64,000 bases of DNA, from the NCBI GenBank assembly GCA_003214055.1, contig QCMD01000002.1, forward strand, positions 62,001 to 126,000, in the 5' to 3' direction. Shown piece by piece: positions 1-7,875 of this stretch. The first letter of the stretch is position 1, and each line of letters starts with the position of its first letter. The stretch comes from Prochlorococcus sp. AG-418-K17. Lineage in GTDB: Bacteria; Cyanobacteriota; Cyanobacteriia; PCC-6307; Cyanobiaceae. The notes beneath the pieces are model-generated. The model worked only from the letters and a program-made list of their open reading frames with translations, had not been told where the DNA came from and made no database searches. Both the position numbers and the translations under genes were made by a program.

Positions 1-167
1 AAAATAATAAAGGAAAGAAATTAGTTGCTGTTGATCCTGTTGGTGCTAGAGAAGGTAACTGGGTTTTTACTTCTAGTGGCTCTGCAGCTAGATTTGCTTG
101 CCCTAATCCAGAAGTTCAAACCGATTTAACAATTGGCGGTATTATTGATTATTGGGAGAATGATTAA
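1..167 (+). CDS. csoS4B: Carboxysome vertex protein CsoS4B, 3' end (partial)
   Basis: Only the last 54 codons are present, read from base 3 to the TAA at 165-167. The peptide carries the CcmL/EutN-family block VDPVGAREGNWVF followed by SSGSAARFACPNPEV and TDLTIGGIIDYWEND. Members of this family form pentamers that close the vertices of the alpha-carboxysome shell. The wording matches CsoS4B rather than CsoS4A, and B is normally the last shell gene of the operon. The next gene on the same strand is the Rubisco assembly factor acRAF, which supports the assignment. The 5' part and the rest of the operon lie outside the window. Confidence 0.9.
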   Translation, partial: NNKGKKLVAVDPVGAREGNWVFTSSGSAARFACPNPEVQTDLTIGGIIDYWEND

Positions 168-240
168 ATCCTTCAACTAAAAATCTTATTGATAAACTTT
201 GTTGACTGTATAGTGTAATTAATGCTGAATAAAGAATTTA

Positions 241-480
241 ATGTGGAATAAGAGAGAATCACCTTCAAGGGTTGAAAAAAGATTTGAATTTGATGAATAC
301 TCAAAAATAAGTAAATTCATGGGGAAAATTGAGAAATTATGTAAAGAAAAGGATATTTATCCAAATATAAGTTTTGGTAAGAATTTTGTTAGTCTTTCAA
401 TATTTTTAGATAGTAAAGAAATATCTAGTAAAGAAGCAGACTTTTCAGAGGATATAGATAAATTTTACTTAGAGAAATAA
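241..480 (+). CDS. Alpha-carboxysome Rubisco assembly factor (acRAF, PCD-like)
   Basis: This 79-residue protein has the pterin-4a-carbinolamine dehydratase fold pattern, with RRFEF-like RFEFDEYSKISKFMGKI at residues 14-30 and ISFGKNFVSLSIF at 43-55. The histidine pair expected in active dehydratases is absent, so an enzymatic role is unlikely. In cyanobacteria with alpha-carboxysomes, PCD-like proteins encoded beside cso genes act as Rubisco folding/assembly chaperones (acRAF). It lies 73 bp after csoS4B on the same strand, the typical position. Older annotations call it a possible PCD. The ATG at 241 gives the family's usual length. Confidence 0.82.
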   Translation: MWNKRESPSRVEKRFEFDEYSKISKFMGKIEKLCKEKDIYPNISFGKNFVSLSIFLDSKEISSKEADFSEDIDKFYLEK

Positions 481-485
481 ATCTC

Positions 486-713
486 TTAATAATTATTGGG
501 CTTAGCAATATCTCTTTTAATTAAAGCCATTAAATATGTGGGTGCTTTATATCTTCCTGGCAGGCATCTATTTAGAGTTTCAAGATGCCCCCAGCAAACT
601 GTCTTTTCTATATCTTTAACTGAGTTTCCTTTTAAAATTAATAGTCTTAGCGCCTTACAAAATAAAGGATAACCTGCTTCTAATTCATCTATATTGAGCT
701 TTGCTGCTGACAT
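486..713 (-). CDS. Small conserved picocyanobacterial protein (DUF3136-like)
   Basis: A 75-residue soluble protein with no signal peptide or membrane segment. It reads MSAAKLNIDELEAGYPLFCK, then a basic stretch with a CWGH motif (residues 41-44) and LPGRYKAPTYL near 52-62. I recognise it as a short conserved protein of marine Synechococcus/Prochlorococcus, most like DUF3136, from memory only. Its function is unknown. It is convergent with acRAF, with 5 bp between the stops, so it ends immediately against the carboxysome operon. An inverted repeat lies 36 bp upstream of its ATG. The translation start is the only sensible ATG. Confidence 0.65.
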   Translation of the reverse strand: MSAAKLNIDELEAGYPLFCKALRLLILKGNSVKDIEKTVCWGHLETLNRCLPGRYKAPTYLMALIKRDIAKPNNY

Positions 714-748
714 AGATTAAGGAGGAAGTAACCAATTAATAATCTATA

Positions 749-767
749 CAAATATGGTGCATATTTG
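749..767. repeat. Perfect 7-bp inverted repeat between ridA-like and DUF3136-like genes
   Basis: CAAATAT at 749-755 and ATATTTG at 761-767 are exact inverted copies around the loop GGTGC. The site is 33 bp after the stop of the RidA-family gene and 36 bp before the ATG of the next minus-strand gene. It could be an operator or a weak terminator. The stem is AT-rich and no T-run follows it on the minus strand, so a classical terminator is unlikely. Confidence 0.3.
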
Positions 768-799
768 GACTATATTTCAAATTTCTCAATAATTAGAAA

Positions 800-1192
800 T
801 TAATCCAGAAATGCAACGCAATCTATCTCAACTAAAACCCCTTTAGGTAGAGATGAAACTTCTACACAAGCCCTTGCTGGAGGATTTTCTACACTGAAAA
901 AATCATTATATATTTTATTGACAATTTGAAAATTACTTAGGTCGGTTAAGTAAATTGTTGTTTTTATTACATCCTCTATTTTTGCTCCGCCAGCTTTAAG
1001 AACTGCTGCGAGATTTTTTAAAACTTGAATAGTTTCCTTTTCTATATCACCCAAACAAGTTATTTCATTTAAAGCTGGATCTATAGCAATTTGACCAGAA
1101 CAATAGATAAAATCCCCAGCTTTTATTGCTTGATTATAAGGTCCGACTGGATCTGGAGCATTTGATGTTTTAATTACTTGCTTTGGGGCCAT
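800..1192 (-). CDS. ridA: RidA/YjgF family 2-iminobutanoate/2-iminopropanoate deaminase
   Basis: This 130-residue protein is the usual RidA length and almost colinear with E. coli RidA. It shows VGPYNQAI at 16-23, YCSGQIAIDP at 30-39, PPARACVEV at 104-112 and VEIDCVAF at 121-128. Arg107 and Glu122 match the catalytic Arg/Glu pair of the family. RidA hydrolyses reactive enamine/imine intermediates released by PLP enzymes such as threonine dehydratase and so protects other PLP enzymes. It is cytosolic. It lies 24 bp downstream of glyoxalase II on the same strand, so the two probably share a transcript, both dealing with reactive small metabolites. Confidence 0.9.
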   Translation of the reverse strand: MAPKQVIKTSNAPDPVGPYNQAIKAGDFIYCSGQIAIDPALNEITCLGDIEKETIQVLKNLAAVLKAGGAKIEDVIKTTIYLTDLSNFQIVNKIYNDFFSVENPPARACVEVSSLPKGVLVEIDCVAFLD

Positions 1193-1216
1193 TTGTTTAA
1201 GGTGATACCTATCTAT

Positions 1217-1960
1217 TTAAACCCATAAATCTTTATTTGCTCTTAAATAAGTAAATTCTTCTAAATTTTTTGCTCTTAAGAAAAGGTTTATTTTCATTTC
1301 TTCATCAAGCGAAAATGGAATTGTCAATTCATCAATAGAGAGTTTTTTTTCAACTTCCGAAAGTTTATTTTTTATATTTTGATCTTGAGGCTTAAGATTC
1401 AATGCCCATAATATATTTGATTTAGTGTATTCATGTGCACAATATATGAGAGTATTTTTTGGGAATGACTTGATTCTTTCCAGTGAAGAATACATTTGTT
1501 GATAAGTTCCTTCGAAAATTCTTCCACATCCTCCTGAGAATAAAGTATCACCTACAAAAAGAACGGGATGTTTTTTAACATTCAAAAAAAATGCTAAATG
1601 TGATCTTGTGTGTCCTAATACTTCAAAAACTTTTACCTCCTCACCCATAATATTTAATTTATCACCATCTTTTACGGATAAATTTTGAAAAGGTATTCTA
1701 TCTTTTTCTTTTATCGATGCAATTACTTTAGCATTTGGCCAGTTTTTAGTTAGTTCTTCCGTCCCGCCAATATGATCAGAATGATGATGGGTCTGTAAAA
1801 TTGCTTCTAATTTAAGATTTTTTTCTTTAAGGTACTTTATTACTGGTTTAGCGATTGCTGGGTCTATTACAACTACTGATTTATTTTTTTTCCATAACCA
1901 AATTATATTATCTTTTAAAACTCTAAGTCCAAATATATTTTGAGCTTTATTAAATTCCAT
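1217..1960 (-). CDS. gloB: Hydroxyacylglutathione hydrolase (glyoxalase II)
   Basis: A metallo-beta-lactamase-fold hydrolase that converts S-lactoylglutathione to lactate plus glutathione, the second step of methylglyoxal detoxification. The binuclear metal motif [10 protein letters not shown] starts at residue 57. Later ligand regions are [30 protein letters not shown] and YCAHEYT, all typical of GloB. I chose the ATG at 1958-1960 (247 residues, family length). The reading frame stays open to 2131, but that extension lies antisense inside hisG and has no domain. The gene is divergent from hisG with 40 bp between starts. Confidence 0.88.
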   Translation of the reverse strand: MEFNKAQNIFGLRVLKDNIIWLWKKNKSVVVIDPAIAKPVIKYLKEKNLKLEAILQTHHHSDHIGGTEELTKNWPNAKVIASIKEKDRIPFQNLSVKDGDKLNIMGEEVKVFEVLGHTRSHLAFFLNVKKHPVLFVGDTLFSGGCGRIFEGTYQQMYSSLERIKSFPKNTLIYCAHEYTKSNILWALNLKPQDQNIKNKLSEVEKKLSIDELTIPFSLDEEMKINLFLRAKNLEEFTYLRANKDLWV

Positions 1961-2000
1961 TGTTAACTTAGAATTAGTATCCTCAGAAAGAAATTGATCT

Positions 2001-2630
2001 ATGTTTACTATAGCTTTACCTAAAGGAGCTCTGTTAGAGGATTCAATTTCAATCTTTAAAAGAGCTGGTTTAGATTTCTCTGATGCCTTAGACATTAACA
2101 ATAGATCATTAACTTTTGAATCAAAGTGCAAAAGGGCTAGAACTTTATTGGTAAGAAATGGAGATGTACCTGTCTATGTTAGTTATGGGCAGGCTGATTT
2201 GGGGATTGTAGGATATGACGTTTTACAAGAATCTGAATTGAAAGTAGCTAAATTATTAGATTTAGGATTTGGAGGTTGTCACATGTCGTTAGCAGTTAAA
2301 AATACAAGTAATTATTTAAAACCAACAGATCTTCCAGCAAATTGCAAAGTGGCAAGTAAATTTATAAAAACAGCAAGAGCTTATTTTGACGGATTAAACA
2401 TCCCAGTGGAATTGGTTCATCTCACAGGTTCTGTAGAGCTTGGACCCATAACAGGTATGGCTGAAGCGATAGTAGATTTAGTGGCAACTGGTAAAACACT
2501 TAAAGAAAACGGCTTAATTAAAATCGATGATCTTTTTTACTCCACGGCCCGTCTTATTGCCAATCCTTTATCTATGAGGTTAGATAATAGTTCTCTCCGA
2601 GACATTATTTTATCAATAGAATCAATTTAA
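2001..2630 (+). CDS. hisG: ATP phosphoribosyltransferase, short form
   Basis: First enzyme of histidine biosynthesis, joining ATP and PRPP. The 209-residue length lacks the C-terminal ACT-like regulatory domain, so this is the short HisG form, which by family knowledge needs the HisZ partner (not in this window). Diagnostic stretches are [14 protein letters not shown] at the N-terminus, [14 protein letters not shown] near residue 63, and the PRPP-binding block [20 protein letters not shown] near 140. An ABC exporter follows after 22 bp on the same strand. Another histidine gene, hisIE, is at 18079-18741, so the pathway genes are scattered. Confidence 0.93.
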   Translation: MFTIALPKGALLEDSISIFKRAGLDFSDALDINNRSLTFESKCKRARTLLVRNGDVPVYVSYGQADLGIVGYDVLQESELKVAKLLDLGFGGCHMSLAVKNTSNYLKPTDLPANCKVASKFIKTARAYFDGLNIPVELVHLTGSVELGPITGMAEAIVDLVATGKTLKENGLIKIDDLFYSTARLIANPLSMRLDNSSLRDIILSIESI

Positions 2631-2652
2631 TATATTCCAAATGATTCGCTAA

Positions 2653-4449
2653 ATGTTTTTTAATGATTTTAAAAGAATTAAAAAGTTAGGTAAATATTTA
2701 ACTAAAGATAAAAAAACAATTTATTTGATTTTAATAGTTTTATTACCAGTATCCTTTGCTGGCGCAATTCAACCTCTTCTTGTAGGACAGGCTATAACAA
2801 TTCTCAAAAACGAAAGTACAGATGTATGGTTAAGTAAAACTTTCTTCGGGCAGTCTATAAACTTAATAATTTTAACTTTACTAATAACTGTTCTTTTTAG
2901 ATTGGTTTTGCAAGGATATCAAACATATAATATTCAATCTGTAGGGCAAAGACTTACGGCAAGAATAAGAAGAGAACTATTTGAACACTCTATTTCTCTT
3001 TCTCTTAAATATCATGATCAAATGCCAGTCGGTAAATTATTAACAAGGTTGACTAATGATGTTGATGCTTTGGCTGAGGTTTTTGGTAGTGGAGCAGTTG
3101 GTGTAATAGCTGATTTTGTAAGTTTAATAGTAATTTCATTAACAATGCTTTCAATAGATAGAGGACTCGCAGTTCTCTTACTATTAACTCAAATACCAGT
3201 TTCTTACTTTATTATTTGGCTTCAAAAACGTTATAGAAAAGCAAATTATCAGGTAAGAGAAGAATTGTCGCAACTTAACTCAGATTTTCAAGAAAATCTT
3301 CAAGGACTTGAAGTGGTTCAAATGTTTAGAAGAGAGGCTTTTAATAGTAAAAAGTTTTCTAAAACTGGAATAGCTTATAAAAAAGCTGTTAATGGAACAA
3401 TTTTCTACGATAGCAGCATATCTGCTTTCATAGAATGGATATCTCTAGCGGCGGTTTCTCTTGTTTTAGCAGTAGGAGGTTATCTTGTTACCTCGGGGAA
3501 TATTGGTCTTGGAACATTAACAACGTTTATTCTGTACTCCCAAAGACTTTTTGAACCACTTAGACAGCTTGCTGAGAGATTTACTCAGATTCAAGGAGGT
3601 CTTACAGCTGTTGAGAGAATTAATGAATTATTGGATGAAGAAATTGAAATTAAAGACGATCGTAGTTCGAGATTCTTTTCGGAAAAGGTTTTAAATAAAA
3701 ATTATATATTTAAAGGTAAAATTGAATTTAGGAATGTTAATTTTTACTATAAGGAAGGTGAGCAAGTAATCAAGGATCTATCTTTTTTAATTAACCCAGG
3801 AGAACATATAGCTTTTGTAGGCCCCACTGGTTCAGGTAAAACAACTATCATAAGACTTCTGTGTAGGTTATACGAACCACAATCAGGGCAAATTTTAATT
3901 GATGATATTGATATAAAGGAATTCCCAATTGAAATACTTAGAGGCATGCTAGGTGTAGTTTTACAGGATACTTTTATTTTTAGTGGTAATGTAGCGGAAA
4001 ACCTTAAACTAAGTACTAAGGTTAATAATCAAGAATTAGAAAAAATTTGTGAGGAGCTTGGGTTGAAAAGTTTATTAACGAAATTGCCAGACGGTTTGAA
4101 TACTTCTCTTAGAGAAAGGGGAGGTAATCTTTCTTCTGGAGAAAGACAACTACTTTCCGTTGCTCGAGTGGCAATAAGAAATCCTGTCATCTTGATAATG
4201 GATGAAGCTACTGCCTTTATGGATCCATCAACAGAAGCTACTTTACAAAAAGATTTGGAAAGAATTCTAGAAAAAAGAACTGCATTGGTAATAGCTCATA
4301 GATTAGCAACTATTGAGAGTTCTGATAGAATATTAGTTCTTAAAGGGGGATCATTAATTGAGGAAGGAACTCATAGCGAACTTAGACTTAAAAAAGGATT
4401 ATATTTTCAACTTTCTGAGCTACAAGAAAAAGGATTTGCAAACTTTTAA
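2653..4449 (+). CDS. ABC transporter, fused membrane and ATPase domains (MsbA-like exporter)
   Basis: A 598-residue half-transporter. Residues about 20-320 form an ABC type 1 transmembrane domain with six predicted helices and a GQRLTARIRRELFEHS coupling region. Residues about 355-590 are the ATPase, with Walker A GPTGSGKT at 390-397, signature LSSGERQLL starting near 493, Walker B VILIMDEAT near 513 and the H-loop IAHRLAT. Homologues export lipids or drugs as homodimers in the inner membrane. The substrate cannot be told from sequence. Its stop overlaps the next gene's ATG by one base (TAATG), so the two are translationally coupled. Confidence 0.9.
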   Translation: MFFNDFKRIKKLGKYLTKDKKTIYLILIVLLPVSFAGAIQPLLVGQAITILKNESTDVWLSKTFFGQSINLIILTLLITVLFRLVLQGYQTYNIQSVGQRLTARIRRELFEHSISLSLKYHDQMPVGKLLTRLTNDVDALAEVFGSGAVGVIADFVSLIVISLTMLSIDRGLAVLLLLTQIPVSYFIIWLQKRYRKANYQVREELSQLNSDFQENLQGLEVVQMFRREAFNSKKFSKTGIAYKKAVNGTIFYDSSISAFIEWISLAAVSLVLAVGGYLVTSGNIGLGTLTTFILYSQRLFEPLRQLAERFTQIQGGLTAVERINELLDEEIEIKDDRSSRFFSEKVLNKNYIFKGKIEFRNVNFYYKEGEQVIKDLSFLINPGEHIAFVGPTGSGKTTIIRLLCRLYEPQSGQILIDDIDIKEFPIEILRGMLGVVLQDTFIFSGNVAENLKLSTKVNNQELEKICEELGLKSLLTKLPDGLNTSLRERGGNLSSGERQLLSVARVAIRNPVILIMDEATAFMDPSTEATLQKDLERILEKRTALVIAHRLATIESSDRILVLKGGSLIEEGTHSELRLKKGLYFQLSELQEKGFANF

Positions 4450-4979
4450 TGATTTTTAGAAACCAAGCTTCATCAATACGAAAGACAAAAAATATATCAA
4501 AAGATAACCTTGTCAAAAATTATGGCTTAAATTCTTATGAATTTACTCTAAAAAATAATGATGAAATTTTCGTATGTAGTAAAAATAAAGAATTAGATCT
4601 TATTGAACTAGATCAACTTTTGCAAACTGTTGGTTGGAGTAGAAGGCCAATAAGGAGAGTTAAAAGAGCCTTAGAATTTAGTATCTTAGTTGTAGGGTTA
4701 TGGCGTTATGATGATAAATTCCCCAGACTGGTTGGTTTTGCTAGATGTACAGGAGACGGAATTTTAGAGGCCACAGTATGGGATGTTGCAGTTAATCCCG
4801 TTTATCAAGGATTAGGTTTAGGTAAAGAATTGATGAATTATATTTTGAAAGAATTAAAAGATATTGGCATTTCTAAAGTTACTCTTTTTGCTGATGCTGA
4901 GGTAGTTTCATTTTATAAAAGGCAAGGTTGGAAATTAGAACCGAGAGGTTCAAAATGTGCTTTTTGGTATGCAAATTAA
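4449..4979 (+). CDS. GNAT-family N-acetyltransferase (RimI-like)
   Basis: A 176-residue protein with a C-terminal GNAT domain. The acetyl-CoA-binding motif A reads VNPVYQGLGLGKELMNY (around residues 116-132), followed by VTLFADAEVVSFYKRQGW, the typical beta5/alpha4 region. The first 60 residues look like a lineage-specific extension. GNAT enzymes transfer acetyl groups to amines on proteins or small molecules, and the substrate here is unknown. RimI-type N-terminal acetylation of a ribosomal protein is only one possibility. It is coupled to the preceding ABC exporter and overlaps the convergent glycosyltransferase by 4 bp. Confidence 0.85.
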   Translation: MIFRNQASSIRKTKNISKDNLVKNYGLNSYEFTLKNNDEIFVCSKNKELDLIELDQLLQTVGWSRRPIRRVKRALEFSILVVGLWRYDDKFPRLVGFARCTGDGILEATVWDVAVNPVYQGLGLGKELMNYILKELKDIGISKVTLFADAEVVSFYKRQGWKLEPRGSKCAFWYAN

Positions 4980-5695
4980 TTAATTTTGTAGTAATCAGAA
5001 TATATAGATTTTATAGACTCCCCCTTTCCCCATCTTCTTCTTAAATTCCAATTCTTAATTGATTGCAGAAAAATATTATTATTTTCCCATTTTCTAGAAT
5101 TTGTATAAATTGGATGATTAAGTAGTTTTAGTTTATTTTTGTTTTTGTTTTTTAATCTATTGATAAAATCTAAATCTTCCATTAGAGGTAAGCTACTATA
5201 CCCATTATTCTTAAAATAAGTGTTTCTGTGAATTATTAATCCCTGGTCTCCATATGGTGTTTTTAGAAAGTAGCTTCTCAAATTTACAAGGACTTCAAGA
5301 ATCCTATAAAAAAATTTTTTACTATTTATTTTTAATAGAAAGGAGTATATATAAAACTCGTTATCAGTAAAAATAGACTCTACTTTCGTAAACCAATCTC
5401 CATTTAATCTGGAGTCTGCATGTAAAAATATAAACCATTCGCCATCTGCATTATCTGCGCCAATTTTCAATTGTAAACCTCTATTTTTGTCTTTGGATTT
5501 AAGTATTTTTGCCCCATAAATTCGTGCAATATCAGTAGTTTTGTCTTGACTCCCACAGTCAATAATTAGAATCTCTATTTCCTTAGGAACACACAATAAA
5601 TCAGAAAGCAATAATGGCAAATTATTTGCTTCATCGTAAGTTGGAATTATAATTGAGATCTTTAACAAAGTTTTAATTCCTATTTTCAAGGTCAA
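4976..5695 (-). CDS. Family 2 glycosyltransferase, TIGR04283-type (rSAM/selenodomain or arsenosugar associated)
   Basis: A GT-A fold transferase of 239 residues. It opens with ISIIIPTYDEANNLPLLL, has LIIDCGSQDKTTDIA and then the acceptor region FIFLHADSRL (a DXD-like HADSR), followed by PYGDQGLIIHR and MEDLDFINRL. This is the pattern of the TIGR04283 family, named in databases for association with radical-SAM/arsenosugar genes. It overlaps the upstream DUF2064 gene by 23 bp from its ATG. A TTG at 5668 would start the protein just before the conserved KISIIIPTYDE and remove the overlap. The pair probably acts on one substrate, which is unknown. Confidence 0.82.
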   Translation of the reverse strand: MTLKIGIKTLLKISIIIPTYDEANNLPLLLSDLLCVPKEIEILIIDCGSQDKTTDIARIYGAKILKSKDKNRGLQLKIGADNADGEWFIFLHADSRLNGDWFTKVESIFTDNEFYIYSFLLKINSKKFFYRILEVLVNLRSYFLKTPYGDQGLIIHRNTYFKNNGYSSLPLMEDLDFINRLKNKNKNKLKLLNHPIYTNSRKWENNNIFLQSIKNWNLRRRWGKGESIKSIYSDYYKIN

Positions 5696-6308
5696 TGATT
5701 GTATCTAAATCAATTTTTTCACGCAACAATTGATATCTCAAATCTATTGAAGATAAGTTCTTAAATGTTTTTTGTAAAACATTTGCTTTGCTCCACTTTA
5801 TGTTGATGAAGGGTAGATATGAATGTTTAGATAATAGCTTTTCTGAAAGAGCAATTAACCAATAACCTCCATCATTAGATGGACCTAAAATTAGATCATT
5901 TTGTTTAAGCTCTCCAATAGTTTCTAATATATCCAAATGACATAAATCTGGGAGGTCAGTTCCTATAAAAATAATATTATTTATTTTTTCTTTGGTGCAG
6001 TATTTTTTATTTAAGAGAATTTGCCTTCTCATTTTTTCACCTAGGCAACCTCTACCCTGTAAATTAAATTTATCAATTCCTAATTCTTTAGCCCACTTTC
6101 TACTTTTATTAAATCCTAAACCAGAAATTGCTAGAGAAATATTAATTAATCCTTTTTGTTCGACAGATCTTGCCACTGAAATAGTATGTTTTGTCATTAT
6201 ATTTTGTACTTTTGAGGAATTTAATTTACCAATATCCCTCGATAATCTTGTTTTGCAACGACCAAAACCGTGCCATTTTGCCATTATTATTAATAATGAT
6301 TTATCCAA
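5673..6308 (-). CDS. DUF2064 / TIGR04282-type nucleotidyl- or glycosyl-transferase
   Basis: A 211-residue GT-A superfamily protein. Landmarks are MAKWHGFGRCKTRLSRDIG near the start (in place of the usual PxxGxxKTRL), FIGTDLPDL at about 114-122 and LGPSNDGGYWLIAL at about 142-155, diagnostic of DUF2064. The family occurs beside TIGR04283 transferases, as here, and has been linked to arsenosugar or related sugar-conjugate synthesis. No arsM or radical-SAM gene is visible in this window, so that role is only a possibility. The two genes form a minus-strand operon convergent with the acetyltransferase. Confidence 0.82.
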   Translation of the reverse strand: MDKSLLIIMAKWHGFGRCKTRLSRDIGKLNSSKVQNIMTKHTISVARSVEQKGLINISLAISGLGFNKSRKWAKELGIDKFNLQGRGCLGEKMRRQILLNKKYCTKEKINNIIFIGTDLPDLCHLDILETIGELKQNDLILGPSNDGGYWLIALSEKLLSKHSYLPFINIKWSKANVLQKTFKNLSSIDLRYQLLREKIDLDTIIDLENRN

Positions 6309-6403
6309 TATAAAAGTGAAATATTAAATAATTTATTATAAGACTACAAAAAATAAAACTTGATATTAAAAATTTGATTTAGCATTGTTAATAAATTTTA
6401 AAT

Positions 6404-6428
6404 TTATCATGATCTTATGATCAGATAA
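6404..6428. promoter_or_regulatory. Imperfect palindrome/hairpin in the dnaA leader
   Basis: The left arm TTATCATGATC (6404-6414) pairs with the right arm GATCAGATAA (6419-6428) around the loop TTAT, with one bulged A. It sits 38 bp upstream of the first possible dnaA start codon. It also contains the direct repeat ATGATC-TT-ATGATC. It is not a consensus DnaA box. It may be an operator or an mRNA structure. The function is inferred only from position. Confidence 0.4.
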
Positions 6429-6469
6429 TGGCCAATCGAAAAATTCCAACTAGATTAATAATCTATTGA
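6428..6469 (+). CDS. Possible 13-codon upstream ORF in the dnaA leader
   Basis: An ATG at 6428 opens a 13-residue frame, [13 protein letters not shown], whose TGA (6467-6469) overlaps a TTG (6466-6468) that is in frame with dnaA. That TTGA arrangement is typical of translational coupling. The ATG is the only ATG in the leader and directly abuts the hairpin. It may be chance: the ORF is very short, no homologue is known to me, and dnaA could start at the next TTG (6478). Confidence 0.25.
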   Translation: MANRKIPTRLIIY

Positions 6470-7869
6470 TTAAAATTTTGCAAGCAACTAACCCTATTTG
6501 GACTGAAGTTCAACAATTACTCCAAAAAAATCTCAGTAAGCCTTCTTTCGAGACTTGGATAAGGCCTGCAAAATTTAATTGTTTTGAAAATGGGCTTTTA
6601 ACTTTGATTGCTCCAAATAATTTTTCAAGTGATTGGTTAAGAAAAAATTATTGTGAAACTATTGAAAAAGCAGCTGAAGAAATTTGCGGTCATAATGTAA
6701 AAGTAATCTTTAAATCAGAAGCTAATATAGATAGTTCTTCTAATACACAAGTTAACCTTAATGAAGAAAATAATATTTCTAGAATAAGATCTAATAAAAA
6801 TAGTAAAGATAATTCGTTAACAAATAGATCCAAAAACTCCAACTGTTTAAATTTGCGTTATGACTTTAAAAGATTTGTTGTTGGTCCAAATAGTAGGTTG
6901 GCTCATGCTGCGGCTTTAGCAGTTGCGGAATCTCCTGGAAGAGAATTTAATCCATTATTTATTTGTGGCGGAGTTGGCCTTGGAAAAACACATTTAATGC
7001 AAGCTATTGGACATTATCGAGTTGAGATAGATCCTGAAGCAAAAGTTAGATATGTTTCCACGGAAACTTTTACGAATGATGTTATCAGTGGTATTAGAAG
7101 GGATGGAATGACAGCCATAAGGGATAAGTATAGAAATGTTGATTTAATTTTGATCGATGATATTCAATTCTTAGAAGGTAAAGAGTATACACAAGAAGAG
7201 TTTTTTCATACTTTTAATGCGCTTCACGAATCTGGAAGTCAAATAGTTATTGCAAGTGATAGACCTCCAAATCAATTATCAGGGATTCAAGAAAGGTTAA
7301 TTTCTAGATTCTCAATGGGGATGACTGCTGATGTTCAACCTCCTGATCTTGAGACTAGAATGGCTATCCTCCAAAAAAAAGCAGAACAAGAAAGGACTAA
7401 TCTTCCAAGAGATTTAATTCAGTTTATTGCTGGAAGATTCACATCCAATATTAGAGAATTAGAAGGAGCTTTTACCAGAGCTGTTGCATTTGCTTCGATT
7501 ACAGGGTTGCCAATGACTGTTCAATCAATTGCTCCCATGCTCGACCCCAATAGTGTCGGAGTAGTTGTGACTCCAAAACAAGTAATAAAAAAAGTTTCTG
7601 ATTTTTTTAATGTCTCAACTGATGAATTAATAAGTTCTAGTAGACGAAAACCAGTAAGTCAAGCTAGGCAAATAGGAATGTATTTAATGCGACATGGGAC
7701 TGACCTAAGTCTCCCAAGGATTGGAGATGAATTTGGAGGTAAAGATCACACAACAGTAATGTATGCAATTGAGCAAGTTGAGAAGAAATTATCGAGTGAT
7801 CCTAATATTGCAAGTCAAGTACAAAGAATAAGAGATTTACTTCAAATTGACTCAAGAAAAAAATTGTAA
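6466..7869 (+). CDS. dnaA: Chromosomal replication initiator protein DnaA
   Basis: The AAA+ initiator that binds origin DnaA boxes and melts the origin. Domain I is at the N-terminus ([11 protein letters not shown], residues 30-40), and a low-complexity Asn/Ser linker covers about 85-128. Walker A GGVGLGKT is at 168-175 and Walker [10 protein letters not shown] starts near 227. The C-terminal DNA-binding signature [15 protein letters not shown] is present near residue 424. No ATG exists at the 5' end. Start choices are TTG 6466 or TTG 6478, and the second (MQATNPIW) looks closer to relatives. It is not beside dnaN and no DnaA-box cluster is visible, so this is not obviously the origin. It is convergent with the next gene. 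Confidence 0.95.
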   Translation: MIKILQATNPIWTEVQQLLQKNLSKPSFETWIRPAKFNCFENGLLTLIAPNNFSSDWLRKNYCETIEKAAEEICGHNVKVIFKSEANIDSSSNTQVNLNEENNISRIRSNKNSKDNSLTNRSKNSNCLNLRYDFKRFVVGPNSRLAHAAALAVAESPGREFNPLFICGGVGLGKTHLMQAIGHYRVEIDPEAKVRYVSTETFTNDVISGIRRDGMTAIRDKYRNVDLILIDDIQFLEGKEYTQEEFFHTFNALHESGSQIVIASDRPPNQLSGIQERLISRFSMGMTADVQPPDLETRMAILQKKAEQERTNLPRDLIQFIAGRFTSNIRELEGAFTRAVAFASITGLPMTVQSIAPMLDPNSVGVVVTPKQVIKKVSDFFNVSTDELISSSRRKPVSQARQIGMYLMRHGTDLSLPRIGDEFGGKDHTTVMYAIEQVEKKLSSDPNIASQVQRIRDLLQIDSRKKL

Positions 7870-7875
7870 TTAATT

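Noticed and set aside
1961-2131. 57-residue N-terminal extension of the glyoxalase II frame
   Set aside because: It is antisense inside the start of hisG and precedes the family's normal first residues. The ATG at 1960 gives the standard length.
5992-6327. 111-codon plus-strand ORF
   Set aside because: It is a mirror of the DUF2064 gene, which has clear family motifs on the other strand.
6309-6465. Replication origin at dnaA
   Set aside because: There is no cluster of DnaA boxes, dnaN is not adjacent, and the region is short. Only a hairpin and a tiny ORF are seen.
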